NCBI RefSeq assembly: GCF_052324685.1
Contig: NW_027506877.1
Location: forward strand, 62,001-126,000
Length of the DNA stretch: 64,000 nt
DNA from: Brachyhypopomus gauderio
Lineage: Eukaryota; Chordata; Actinopteri; Gymnotiformes; Hypopomidae
Direction: 5' to 3'
The notes beneath the pieces were generated by a model. That model was given only the letters and a program-made list of their open reading frames with translations. It had not been told where the DNA came from and ran no database searches. Made by a program: the position numbers and the translations under genes. Below are positions 26,017-44,524 of this stretch, piece after piece. The number at the start of each line of letters is the position of its first letter. Position 1 is the first letter of the stretch.

Positions 26017-26502
26017 TTAATCAGAATCTGAATCCTCCTGTAGTAATGCTCTCACAGGTTTTCCTGACTTTGTCTTTTCTTTATCCTTATATCTGTCTTT
26101 ACTTTTGTCACCGTTGTTTTCTGGCTGTATTTTCTTTTTCTTCTTAAAACACATACGTGCGTAATGTCCCGTTTTCTGACAGTAAAGACAGGTCGCTGAC
26201 TTGGCTCCACATTCATCTGCTGTGTGAGTGTTCATTCCACATCTGTAACACTGGGTGTCGCTGTTGGCTTGCTCTTGGCTGCTCTTTCCTCCTCGACCAG
26301 TTCTGGGTTTCCGTCCGCGGTCAGAACGTGCACCTTTCCTAGTAAAATGAACCTGGTTGTCACTAGCTCTGTGAGCAACACTCTCTGTGAAAAAATTGGA
26401 TTCTGTCTGTGCTGCTTCAAAAGCTCTTGCAGTTGACAATGCTTTATCTAAACTCAGCCCCTCCTCCTGCAACAATTTGTGTCGCAATTTTTTATGACTC
26501 AT
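26017..26502 (-). pseudogene. Ty3 nucleocapsid with two CCHC knuckles
   Basis: Two zinc knuckles are visible (CYRCGMNTHTADEC and CLYCQKTGHYARMC) within a basic region. It is the C-terminal part of Gag, put out of frame with the capsid part by loss of one A at about 26500 (GTG GAA AAA then TGA, where one more A restores the junction). Confidence 0.88.
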
Positions 26503-26955
26503 TTTTCCACTATCTGATCCCTTAGCATGTCGTTCTCCAGCGTGCCAAAATCACACGACTTCGCTAGTTCTCTTAATGCATTCACAAAAGCATCTATTGA
26601 CTCATCGGGGCACTGAGCTCTCTGTCTAAACTTGTGTCTTTCTAAGACGACGTTCTTTCGTGGAGTAAAATATGTGTCTAGAGCAGCAACAGTCTGTGCA
26701 TATGTACCTTTATCTCCAGGTAGATTATCAAAAATTCTCTGCGTAGGCGCTCCTATGCAATGCAAAAGAGTGGCTCTCCTTACCAAATCCTGCGCATTAA
26801 TAGTTCCACTGGCAACTTCGAAAAAACTATAAGTGTCCTTCCATAGGTTATACTCGGTAAATAAATCAGACGCACCCAGGTTCAATGGGACGGGCGGAAC
26901 CAGTTGAGCGTAGCCGGGTCTTGACGCAGCGAACGTAAGTTGTTGGTTCTCCGCC
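26499..26955 (-). pseudogene. Ty3 gag capsid region, N-terminus missing
   Basis: Encodes a retrotransposon gag segment ([20 protein letters not shown], then [20 protein letters not shown] and [17 protein letters not shown]). The open frame continues above 26955 only through the inverted repeat of the neighbouring DNA element, so the true Gag start is absent here. Confidence 0.8.
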
Positions 26956-27038
26956 AATAGGCCCTTTTCACACTTCCGCATTTTTTCTTCCGGAAGCTCT
27001 CGTTGCAGGGTAAAGTTACTTCCGTTACACATTAAACA

Positions 27039-27524
27039 ATGGCAGAGTCCAATAACAAGAGCTTTTGCAGTGCACCAGGGTGCTCGATCTCGAAGCAAAA
27101 ACAGTCGTATCTCAGTTTCTATGGTTTTCCGGCTGACTACGAGCAGAAAAGAAAATGGGTTTGTGCAATTAGGAGGGATGAAGGGGAAAACTTTGTGATA
27201 CGGAGCATCTTTGTGTGTAGCCAGCATTTCACTGCTGCAGACTACATAGCAGGAAGCTCGCGGCTAAAAGTTGGTGCTGTTCCCTGTTACTGTTCCCAGT
27301 ACTGTTACTGTCCCCAGTACTGTTACTGTTCCCAGTACTGTTACTGTTCCCAGCCGGTTTCAGTGGAACAGTTGCTGTCCGCGTTTGAAAGATCAAGCTC
27401 TCGGCTGGGAGTACACGTACGTCCGCTAGCATCTAGCTGTTACCCGCTAGCATCTAGCCCCGGTTCGCTAGCTTCTAGCTCCGGTTCGCTAGCTTCTAGC
27501 TCCGGTTCGCTAGCTTCTAGCTAG
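27039..27524 (+). CDS. THAP zinc-finger protein fragment
   Basis: The ATG at 27039 opens a THAP domain: C-x4-C near the start (CSAPGC), [16 protein letters not shown], then the C-x2-H pair (CSQHF) and the terminal LKVGAVP box (the family has AVPSxF). All eight signature positions look present. THAP domains bind specific DNA and serve as the end-binding part of some transposases. After about residue 85 the ORF runs into an 18-bp repeat (CYCSQY peptide) and then the 21-bp minisatellite, ending at a TAG at 27522. Only the DNA-binding domain is credible. Confidence 0.75.
   Translation: MAESNNKSFCSAPGCSISKQKQSYLSFYGFPADYEQKRKWVCAIRRDEGENFVIRSIFVCSQHFTAADYIAGSSRLKVGAVPCYCSQYCYCPQYCYCSQYCYCSQPVSVEQLLSAFERSSSRLGVHVRPLASSCYPLASSPGSLASSSGSLASSSGSLASS
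27283..27352. repeat. 18-bp tandem repeat
   Basis: About four units of TGTTACTGTTCCCAGTAC directly after the THAP domain. Confidence 0.85.
27355..27412. repeat. Inverted repeat, left arm
   Basis: GTTTCAGTGGAACAGTTGCT and the bases after it recur inverted at 27864-27912, so the pair forms a stem of about 48 bp around the minisatellite. Confidence 0.85.
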
Positions 27525-27815
27525 GGTTCGCTAGCTTCTAGCCCCGCTCCGCTAGCATCTAGCCCCGGTTCGCTAGCATCTAGCTCCGGTTCGCTAGCTT
27601 TTAGCTCCGGTTCGCTAGCTTTTAGCCCCGGTTCGCTAGCTTTTAGCCCCGGTTCGCTAGCTTCTAGCCGTGATCCGATAGCTTCTAGCCGTGATCCGAT
27701 AGCTTCTAGCCGTGATCCGATAGCTTCTAGCCCCGATCCGATAGCTTCTAGCCCCGATCCGATAGCTTCTAGCCCCGGTTCACTAGCTTCTAGCCGTGAT
27801 CCGATAGCATCTAGC
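27420..27815. repeat. 21-bp minisatellite
   Basis: Roughly 19 units of GCTAGCTTCTAGCTCCGGTTC with variants (CCGTGATCCGATAGCTTCTAG). The unit is a multiple of three, so the THAP frame stays open as LASSSGS repeats for part of it. Confidence 0.95.
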
Positions 27816-27863
27816 TAGAAAAGAGCAAGCTCTCGGCTGGCAGTACACCACGAACATCTACTA

Positions 27864-27912
27864 GTCGAGAGTTTGCTCTTTCAAATGCGGACAGCAACTG
27901 TTCCACTGAAAC
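27864..27912. repeat. Inverted repeat, right arm
   Basis: Reverse complement of 27355-27412 with a few mismatches. A third, direct partial copy of the arm end (AAGCTCTCGGCTGGCAGTAC) lies at about 27829-27848. Confidence 0.85.
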
Positions 27913-28104
27913 GGCTCTGAAACTAGTTGTGATCCGCTAGCATCCAGCTCTGCTCGGTAGCATCCAGCTCTGACCATCACTTTGCTGTCGACTATATTGG
28001 ACACTGAATAAACAATAACACGTAATAACTTGGTGTGTGTCATGAACTTTATTGATACTGATGTAAACCAAACAATCAATAGCTGACGTTCCTTGGCTAG
28101 CTAA

Positions 28105-28442
28105 AGCTGGGCGTACACTGTACGATATTTTAAATCGTGTACTCAGCTCCAGCTCAAACTGTACGACTAAATCGCAGGGAGAGTCGGCTCGTGGAGCTGC
28201 TTCAACAGTGCGATACTCTCACGAGGAGCGATTTGAATTTCAAACATGTTTGATATTCTTGCGACGCTGCGATTTCTGATCGGGAGTTGGTCATGAGGTG
28301 TGAATCGCTCCTCGTGTACCTGTGTAAACTATACGATACACGACACGCGATTGAGCCGAAACTCAGCCCGATCGCAAAAATAGTCGCACGAGTGAAAAAT
28401 CGGCTGAAAATGGGCCAAAAATCGCACAGTGTACGCCCAGCT
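28105..28442. mobile_element. Harbinger-type MITE with TAA duplication, copy 1
   Basis: Ends AGCTGGGCGTACACTGTACG and CACAGTGTACGCCCAGCT, 338 bp, with TAA on both sides (28102-28104, 28443-28445), the 3-bp TWA target expected of PIF/Harbinger. Related copy at 54659-54982. Confidence 0.85.
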
Positions 28443-28860
28443 TAACCTAGCTAGATATTGTTAACTAAAGCTGTCAGTATCATTTGTAATATTATAATAT
28501 ATATCATAATAATATAGACTGTTTTACCACTCTGTAGGATGACTAATGGAACCAGCTATACCTTAAATAATAGTTAGTTACCTAGCTAGTGCTAGCTGGT
28601 GTTAGCTTACCCTGGTATAAGTGAATAAATTATTCTACAAACAATTTGTAGCCTCTATTTAACTTGGAACCGTTTGTTGTTGAATGTTCTCCAACGATAC
28701 TGGAAACGTATTTAAAATTCAGTCTCGGCAGCGACGACAGGGATGAAGTAAACACACGCTCCATGCTGAGGTGAATTGACAACAACTATCTTCTGCGAGT
28801 ACCGGAACTTGTTTTACCCGGCGGTGACGTTTTTCCGTTTTGTTGTGAAAAGGGCCTATT

Positions 28861-29574
28861 GAGTATGATGAGGCTCAACTGATGAGGCTCAGGGATTCCG
28901 TGTCATACAGCGACGTGCTCAGGGTCCTAGTGCCTGTAGTATTAATGGCCCGATTAACGTAATTTAAAAACCAGGACATTTCCACAGTTGTAAAAAATAT
29001 CCCGGGACGCCCGGGACAGGACGTGAAATACGGACATGTCCCGGGAAATACGGACGTTTGGTCACCCTAGTAACAGACATACTGTATAAGTAACTGTTCA
29101 GACTGTTAGTTTTCAGAACTTAGTACCAGCTAGAGGAGCACATTGCGCTGTGCTGTAAGATCCCCAAAGATATATTTGCTTAAGAATAAAGCTTTAGTGA
29201 TTTGAAATAACGACTACTGTTATAGTTTTCATTTTGGAACCGGAGATTATTGCAGAGATGGGCACTCGAGTGAGCGATTCGAGTCGAAGTCACACTTTTT
29301 CACACTAGAAAAAGACTTCAGACTTGACTCGTGTGCGAAAGTTATAGAAAAATACTTTATTTGTGTGTTTATTTTGCACTTATTCCTTAGGTTTGTTTCG
29401 ATTATTTGTTCTCGCGACATACCACAACATCCGTTTATAGCGGGCAGAAAATCGAAGAGCAGCGTTAAATGTAAAACAAAGACTCGTGACTTAACTTGGA
29501 CTTGTATTTTGCGACTTTTGAACATCTATGGAAATGTGTAATGCTTTTGCACCTCCGTAGACCCTTAATTATTC
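28861..29574. other. Repeat debris; possible LTR end at 29070-29240
   Basis: About 28930-29069 ends in GACGTTTGGTCACCCTAG, which looks like a DNA-transposon terminus. 29070-29240 has AAGAATAAAGCTTTAGTG and a TGGAACCGGAGATTATT stretch that could be an LTR end plus primer-binding site on the plus strand. No coding sequence is supported. Confidence 0.35.
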
Positions 29575-30140
29575 ATTTTTTCTTCTGTCAACAAAAACGT
29601 TTTACTTCGTAACAAAAGCGCTTCTTTTCCTTCTTAACGGATTCGTTACTTGTAGAAACGTAGCACATTTTGCTTAGCTACTCAGATTTATAATCGGTAT
29701 TATATTGTTTTAAGGTTTAAACCTTAGCAATTGTATCTTTGACATTCTAAAATCGATGGATCAATATTCGCTCGCAATACTATTTGCTTCATTTTCTCAA
29801 GTTATTTGTTGGTTTGTTTGTTATTTGCGGAAATTGAGATTTCAAGGATCTCATCCTTGGCCAGTGTCATCAGTATTTTAGCTGTCTACATTGTGCTTTT
29901 GTTATAATGTCTATGATATGTTTTGGTCTTTTTACACCTGTAGTTCACTCCGCCAGAATACATGATGAGCTACAACACGCTGAAGTAGAGCTCCTTACCT
30001 TTACTTTCCTCTTTGACTTGTAGAAGTAATGTCTCCGTTTATCGTCTTCCCAGAGGTACTTCCTGTCCAGTAATGTTGCCGAGTCCATTTGAAGCTCCTA
30101 AACTTTATTTTTTACTTTTTCTTTCACTTCGCATGATGAC
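29575..30140. repeat. Paralogous TRIM 5' flank segment, copy 1
   Basis: Collinear with 47200-47870 (for example CACCTGTAGTTCACTCCGCC in both, and GTCCAGTAATGTTGC). It probably continues the 5' flank of gene A, separated from it by the Ty3 and THAP elements. Confidence 0.7.
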
Positions 30141-30594
30141 GCTTCACTGTTCATTTGTTGTTTGTGCGGGCAAGGCATAAACATTCCAGTTTAGAATCTC
30201 ATTTCTGCTAGTGTGTCTCCGTACCTCTGTATCAACACCAGGTCAGTCAGTGTTTTACTTAAGAGCACTTCGCCTAGATTACTTGAATCTCACAATATTA
30301 AAGTAAAAGTGTTTGTAAGCATTGATTCATATACTTATAAATTTTGAATGACCAGCTGGAAGTGAATGTAATGAGAAAATATTCTCTGTGAATGACACAC
30401 TGAAACATGTTGCAATGGAGAGTTTGTAAGTTAATGAAAAGTAACATGATCCATGGGCCATAATTATTAAAATGCATTATTGCAATTTCCATACATTAAC
30501 ACTACAAATTACCAATTACTTATTACATTGCCAGATGGAGATCAGATGATCATCGGAACAGGCATTGTTAAGGCAACATGCTTTTGAGTCCCTG
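30141..30594. other. No recognisable feature
   Basis: AT-rich, no convincing ORF, splice site or terminal repeat. Confidence 0.4.
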
Positions 30595-30733
30595 TATGTA
30601 ACGCTGTAGGCAACATGGAGTGATCAGGTGGACACAAACACTGGGAGGAGCAATATTTATTAAAGAGCATTCAATAAGAAGGGTTGTAAAGAAAGTCCAG
30701 GGTCAGATCCGATAATGAATTAAACATGATAAT

Positions 30734-31917
30734 TAGGGGTGTGACGATACACTCAGCTCACGAGACGAGACGAGACACTATATTGGGTTCACAAGAACGA
30801 GACGAAACGAGATATTAAGAACACTAAAATGACAACTTATATGACTGGACAACAACAGACTTTTATTTAACTGAGTTACACATGCATTTTGAAATGTTTT
30901 ATTATAACTTTTAACATGCATTATGTAAGCATGAACTTTTAATAAACTTAATTTCATAAAAGTTAAATTAAATTAAATATTTCTCCTTTTTTCAACCGCA
31001 AACAATATTACAGTGAGTCCCCGCATAACGACGGGGTTAGAAACTGAAAAGTCCGTCGTAAAGCAGTTTTCGTCGTTACGCGTGACCCTAGATTTAGATA
31101 TGCTTTGATCGTAAATACAGTATAGAAAAAAACTAACAATGTTCTCGTGCATACAGCGTGAGAAAAAGCGACCGCGTTGCCGAGATGGCTGCGGTGGAGG
31201 CTGCGCTGCCTCAGCTTATCGTACACAACACTCCATTGTGCTGCCACTGCTCCTCCGCACACTGCGTGAAATAAAATAAAATGCTGGTCTTAACTCTGAT
31301 CCGTCGTTAACCAGACCCGTCGTTAAGCGGGGAGTCTCTGTATTATGTGCAAAACAAAACGTTCTTCTCTGTCAATACAGAGTGCAAATGGTGCAAACAG
31401 AGCCTGACCAAGTATGTCACTGAATTTGCTGCAACTACACCGTCATGTTCATTTTTAAGAATATTAGCATGTCCACACTGCTCCCGATATCCTTTACTGT
31501 CTCATCTTGCCAAAGCGTGCCTTTCAGTCCCTGCTACCTCTGTTCAAGTGAGATATGTTGATTGAGTACTGAGCTGTGGTGGTGCTATAAATGTCTCTGC
31601 ATCGTGCTTTAAATGTCTCTGCATCGTGCTCGTATTAGCCGCAGTGTACAACATTTTCATACAATGTTTGCATATGGTCCGTGTCTTATCAGTCACTCTC
31701 TTGCCATTTATCATTTCCGCCGGGTACCCAAAATGCTGCCAAACAAATGATTTGAAAGTGGCGGGGGCATCTTCAATAGTAATACCTGTATTTTCCGACG
31801 CTATTCTGGCTGCTTGCTGGATCACAAATCCCGCGAGACAGATTTTTAATGGAACGAGAAATCTCGCTGAGTTACGTCTCGCGAGACCTCATGACACGAG
31901 ATCTCGTCACACCCCTA
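30734..31917. mobile_element. Internally deleted hAT element with BED finger, copy 2
   Basis: Same ends as 12511-13517 (TAGGGGTGTGACGATACACT, CTCGTCACACCCCTA), flanked by the exact duplication ATGATAAT (30726-30733, 31918-31925). 1184 bp. Confidence 0.93.
31544..31825 (-). pseudogene. BED zinc-finger fragment of a hAT transposase, copy 2
   Basis: Encodes ATFKSFVWQHFGYPAEMING and keeps the Cys pair (ICKHC), but the distal His spacing is altered (RHLKHD). Together with copy 1 this shows each copy has lost a different zinc ligand. No catalytic region. Confidence 0.75.
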
Positions 31918-32236
31918 ATGATAATACAAGAACAAGACTAAGTAATCAAACAGAAACAACTTATGGACAACAAGGGTGTAGAACAAACAATAATGAACAG
32001 CCATGCAAAAGACCAAAAACAGGGTTTAAATAGACAAAACCAAACAAGAAATACCTGCAAATACTAACAAGGGGGCCACAATATCTTTGGCAAAATGTTG
32101 TGCTGGTATATCCATATTTTAAATTTGCCTGGAAGCCCAGAATGATCAACTGACTTTAGCCAGTGTCTTGGAAATTCTCAGTCACAACAACTGGGATCTC
32201 TTCTGTAATAGTTACGAGCGCAACACAAGCATGCGG

Positions 32237-33920
32237 TTACCCCTCCCAATCCACCAAGTACTGTATCATACCACCCCGGCGACGAGAGTCCAGTAGTGTG
32301 TAAACTAGGTAGAGAGCCAGAGAGCCGTCGATATCCAGAGGAGCTGGGGTTTCAGGCTGAGGGGCATGAGACAAACTGGAAGGCAGAGCAGGTTTTAACA
32401 GAGACACATGGAACATAGGGCATATGCAATAATGGGGAGGGAGCTGCAACCTGTAGGACACCGCATTGACCTGGCGTATGATCTTGAAAGGGCCCATGTA
32501 TCGTGGGTTGAGCTTCCTGCAATGGGTCTTAAGACGGAGGTCCTTCGTCGATAGCCACACCACTTGGCAAGGTGAGTAGGTTGGGCAGTCGCACCGCTGT
32601 CGGTCTGCCTGAAACTTTTGCCTCCTGATGACATGCTGGAGGTGCACATGAGCTTCCTCCCAAACCTGTGCGCTGTGGTGGAACCAGTCATCAATGGCGG
32701 GGACATCCAATGGTTCTCCCGACCAGGGAAACAACATGGGTTGGAATCCTAAAACACACTGGAATGAGGTCATTCCAGTCGAGGAGTGTGAGAGAGAATT
32801 CTGTGCGTATTCTGCCCAGGGAAGGAAATGACTCCAGTCCTCCTGTTTGTCACTACAATAAGAACGCAAGAACCTACCCAACTCCTGATTCAGATGTTCG
32901 ACTTTTCCATTGCTCTGGCAGTGATAACCTGAAGTTAAACTGACAGACACATTAAGCATCTTGCCAAACACAAGATATATATTTCGAGCCCCTATCGGAC
33001 ACTATGTCATCAGGAATCCCAAAACGTCTAAAAACCTGATTGAATATTGCTTCAGCAGTCTCCATAGCAGTAGGAAGTTTAGGTAGGGTTATGAGCCCGC
33101 ATCCTTTAGAGAAATGATCCATGACTACCAAAATACATATATTGCACTGTGAGCGTGGCAAGTCTGTAACAAAATCTACTGACAAGTGTAACAGGTAGTC
33201 CAGCTGGCAGCTGTCTGGGAGTTTTGCTCTGAGCACATACATCACACCCCTCCACAAAGCTGGTGACATCCTGGGTCATCTCGGGCCACCAGTACTTCTA
33301 CCTGAGCAGGCCTAGAGAGTTTTGTACACCAGGGTGACCTGAGCTGGGGGGGCATATGGACCCACTGCATGAGCTCTGCACGCAAGGTGAAGGGAACATA
33401 TACTTTACCCCGAGGGCAGCCTGCCGGAGGTGGATCCATGGCTTGAGCCGGTATGATCTGCAGGTCCAGGTCCCATTGGATAGGGGACACCACAACGGAG
33501 GGTGAGAGAATGGGCTTCAGGACCTCAGGAGCATTGCTTGCCTCGTGAATCCATGAGAGGGCATCTGCCTTTGAATTCTTAGTACCAGGACGGAAGGTGA
33601 CAGTGGGCATTATTTTTTACGCGCTTCAATTTCACTTTGCTTGCCTAGCATTCAGCCGTCTCTGCTTTTATATACTCCAGATTCTTGTGGTCGGTTAAGA
33701 TGACAAAAGGGTGAACAGTGCCTTCTAGCCAATGCCTCCATGCCTCCAAAGCTGACTTAATAGCCAACAGTTCCTTGTTACCCACGTCATAATGTTTCTC
33801 AGTAGGCATGAGTTTACAGGAGTAGAACACGCAGGGATGTAATTTAGGAGGAGAGCCATGATGTTGGGAGAGAACCGCACCCACAGCAGTTTCCGATGCA
33901 TCGACCTCATTGCCCACTTA
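32237..33920 (-). pseudogene. Ty3 chromovirus pol: RNase H, integrase, chromodomain
   Basis: Successive minus-strand frames give RNase H (33917-33645: [31 protein letters not shown]), the link to integrase (33610-33242: FRPGTKNSKADALSW), the integrase core (33269-32952: [23 protein letters not shown]) and the integrase C-terminus (32971-32237: [40 protein letters not shown]) ending in a chromodomain start ([15 protein letters not shown]). The catalytic D, D and E are visible, but the frame is broken in at least three places. Chromodomains target integration to marked histones. The type resembles Sushi-like fish elements. RT, protease and gag are absent. Confidence 0.88.
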
Positions 33921-34145
33921 TAAATGTAACTACTACTTAATGTTAAATAACTCTGAATTTATTACGTATTCAAGTTACATATATTACATATATTTGCATA
34001 GATGTAAAAATATGTTTGCTTGTTGTTATTAAACATAAATCCTTTTAATTTGTTAGGTTATGAATCCCACATTACTCCATCAATCAATGATCAAACTGTC
34101 CAAGTGAATAAAGAAAAATAACATCAAAATATCACATTTACTTTG
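33921..34145. other. No recognisable feature
   Basis: AT-rich spacer between the Ty3 pol relic and an LTR-like fragment. Confidence 0.4.
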
Positions 34146-34415
34146 TGTCACGGCCTCCAACTCCAGGAACTCGACTTCCCAGCATGCCCGACCACAATGG
34201 CAGAGATCTGCCTCCCCGGATTATTAGACACCTGTCGCCCATTAGCTATTTCCAATATAAGACCTCCCTATACAACCCTTGTTTTGAAGTATTGCCGACA
34301 TTCCTGAAAGCATACCTAGCGTTATTATTCTATTCTGATTATCTGGTTTGACCTGGTTTAGCTATTCTCCGTTTTCCCTTTTGGATTTGCCCGCCAATAC
34401 TTCTGCTCGGTTGGA
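34146..34415 (+). mobile_element. LTR-like fragment starting TGTCACGGCC
   Basis: Starts TGTCACGGCCTCCAACTCC and contains an AATATAAGACCTCC segment that could be its TATA region. It is cut at about 34415. Orientation is opposite to the neighbouring chromovirus, so it is not obviously its LTR. Confidence 0.4.
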
Positions 34416-34429
34416 TTGTTTCTAGTGTA

Positions 34430-34650
34430 CGGACCCGGACTGATATGGAAACACTGCAGTGTTGAGTTGCCATCACTTTGTGGGTAATATAATTGTGGGA
34501 AATGTAGTTTTTGGTCACTGCACGTATTTGATATTTTTTTTTTTGGACAATTAGGTTTTTTAAGCTTTCGTGGGCCACATAAAATAATGTGGTGGACCAC
34601 ATTTGGCCTGCGGGCCTTAAGATTGACACAGGTGTGCTAGGGAAAGGCTG
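34430..34650. mobile_element. hAT-type MITE fragment
   Basis: GGTGGACCACATTTGGCCTG and TTGACACAGGTGTGCTAG resemble one end of a common hAT-type repeat. The other end was not located. Confidence 0.35.
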
Positions 34651-34699
34651 AACAGACCTTCGAGGGACCAAAAGAAAGATTGACAAGAGGGGGGTGGAG

Positions 34700-35889
34700 C
34701 TGGGCGTGACATGGAGATTCTCTATTTCTGGTCTGGTGTCTCACTCCCTCTTTTCCTTGTTGATGTTTATGTAGCAATACTGACTATTATGAATAATTAT
34801 AAGTGGCATCACCCTGAACATTCAGGGAGATATGTTTTTGATAACGGGAACAGGTGAAATAATGTTATATCAGTCTCATTACCTGAAGGTGAAATTCAGT
34901 CTGTGCAGTGGCCTAATACCGTTGGTTAAAATATATTTTCCACAGTGATTAGCTTAGTGAACAAATGAAAATTTTATTGATTACAGATATCAATCATTTA
35001 GTATTATAATGCATAGAATGTCCAGTATAAGGTCAAAAACTTGAAAGGTACAGCGAGTTAACAAGTTATTAACAGAATCAGAGGAAGAAACAGACCAACT
35101 GAAGGTAGCTATGAAACGGAGAACTCCTGCAGACCATTTAAACCAATGTTAAATAGTACAAAAGCTACGATGAATATAGTAAATTAAATTGGAGGAATAT
35201 TATGGAGGTAAAAATGTTGCAAAACTTGCGAGGTTACAGGACCTGATTTGAGAACTTGTAAAACAAAATTTGTACTTGTATTTTAAATCTGAGAACTTGA
35301 ACTTGTACAACAAAGTTGCACTTGCATTTTTGATGTGAGAAGTTGTAGATGTGAGAGCATGAATGTTAAAAATTTACTCACAGAAAATGTACAAGAACTT
35401 CAAATCTGTCCGCCCCGACTTTTGCAAAATACAATATATCTCGGTGGACATGTTGTAAAACTGACTTGTGGATTTGCAGGGATCAGAAGTGGGTGGGGGC
35501 CATCAAAAACGCTTTAAAAACCTTTCTTGATACAGGGAAATGTACCTTAATCAATCTCCGTCAATGATGGTACACCAAACAATGGTACATTTATTTTACG
35601 CGCACCGTTTTGCTAATACTGCAAACATGGTAAACAGCATTAAGTCATCAATATTAACCTAATTTATCTCATACTCAACATAACTGCAAATCTGAACACT
35701 GCAAAAAATGATCTGCAACAAGCGTGGGTTGGTACTGAACTCTCCGGGAAGGCTGATCATTAAGGTCAGAGCTGATGATCACTGAGCTAGTTAGCTACGT
35801 AGTTTGCTACAAGTACAGATTACTGTATGATTAGCTAGTTATGTTCCAGACACTGAATACTTCTGGGCTCCATGATCTGATGATCCTGT
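34700..35889. other. No recognisable gene
   Basis: Includes an imperfect repeat of GAACTTGTA words at 35250-35340. No exon, terminal repeat or long ORF is supported. Confidence 0.4.
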
Positions 35890-36329
35890 ATTCCTTATGT
35901 TTATGATCTGATGATTCTGTATTCTTTTGTCTGTTGGTTTGCTTGTGTCTGCCACACCCGTGTCGTCATTGTCTCCACCTGTGTCTTGTTAGTTCTGTGT
36001 ATTTATAGTCCCTATGTTCCCCTAGTCTGGCATCGGTTGCTTTGTGTCATTGATCAGTTTGCAATCCTTGTGCTCTTAGTATTTTGTTCATTCATGCCCT
36101 TGTAACTTTTGTGGTCGTTTGGTGAGTCTGCTCGCTTAGTTCCTGGCCTTAGTTCCTTGTTTTGTTCTTGTGTTATCATGTCTGTTTATCTTTCTCGTTC
36201 GGACTACCTACCCGTTATGACCCATGCCTCCTGTAACATTCTCAAATATGGAATTCCCTTTAATAAATCTCGCTCTCCTCAGTGTTTGTGTCCAACTCCA
36301 AGCTCTGCAAGGCGCAAAGCATTACACTT
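35890..36329 (+). mobile_element. Partial LTR-like repeat, TGTCACGTAGGGC family
   Basis: Shares CACCTGTGTCTTGTTAGTTC, ATTTATAGTCCCTATGTTCC and AATAAATCTCGCTCTCCTCA with the copy at 38274-40396 and ends GCGCAAAGCATTACA. The 5' part is missing or replaced. Confidence 0.65.
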
Positions 36330-36784
36330 GGAATATTAGGTTATAAGAATCATGGTCAGTTTTGGCATTCTTGGATATAGATCTGTTTACGAGTTCCAAA
36401 GGCAATGCTTTATGGTTAGAAATACACCAAGCTAAACCACAAAGGCCATATACTGGGACCCTTGGTATGGGTGGAAGCCATAATTCCTCATACCAAGGCC
36501 CTGGTGAGTCTGATAAGAAGGGTTTCCTCAGTCCTGAGGGCCCAGTGTGCGGGTTTTGGAAGTGATAATAGGTCATCTAAGTAGGATGTTGTTGGGGTCA
36601 GTCAAAGGTGAGACTGCAAGAGGAACTGTGAATAGTCCTTTCCCACTACATTTACACATTTAATTTGTGCTGGTTTATTTTTAAAAACAAATACCATTTC
36701 AGATGACAATACTCTTTGCCACTAAAAAGGGAAGGAAAAAGTTTTTTTAAATTATTGTATTTTCATAGATTTAGGAGGGCAAAT
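36330..36784. other. No recognisable gene
   Basis: Spacer downstream of TRIM gene B, probably containing its 3' UTR near 36700-36784. Confidence 0.4.

Positions 36785-44524
<7,740 letters not shown>

Larger units (their letters stand above)
22757..26955 (-). mobile_element. Ty3/Gypsy retrotransposon, gag-pol, minus strand
   Basis: Gag, zinc knuckles, protease, RT, RNase H and integrase follow in the Ty3 order from 26955 down to about 22880, where the frame ends with RKGCVIRKPIRYRE and a stop. An A-rich tract follows, then about 100 bp that may be the start of a 3' LTR (TGTCTTGTTTGATTGG on the minus strand) cut at 22757. The gag N-terminus is cut at 26955 by a THAP-encoding DNA element. Damage is light: a few one-base shifts and one TGA. 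Confidence 0.88.
26956..28860 (+). mobile_element. THAP-encoding DNA transposon, internally deleted
   Basis: The ends are inverted copies: AATAGGCCCTTTTCACA at 26956 and TGTGAAAAGGGCCTATT ending at 28860. A THAP-domain ORF starts 83 bp inside. No transposase core is present; the middle holds a minisatellite and a MITE. THAP domains are known from P-element and Kolobok transposases, but I find no clear target duplication, so the superfamily is open. Confidence 0.7.
30595..32060 (-). mobile_element. Diverged LTR-like repeat split by a hAT element
   Basis: 30595-30733 (GGACACAAACACTGGGAGG, TTTATTAAAG) matches the minus-strand end of the TGTCACGTAGGGC family, and 31926-32060 could be its continuation. 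The hAT element 30734-31917 sits between. Assignment is by short shared words only. Confidence 0.45.

Noticed and set aside
22757-26955. Ty3 element and THAP ORF read as one novel composite gene cluster
   Set aside because: The THAP ORF is on the opposite strand and lies within its own inverted repeats, so two independent elements explain the arrangement.
35911-36339. Short hydrophobic ORFs as possible membrane proteins (also 38222-38606, 45605-46279, 48545-48956)
   Set aside because: They fall in LTR-like repeats rich in TTGT/CCTGT words and share no peptide between copies of the same repeat in a fixed frame.
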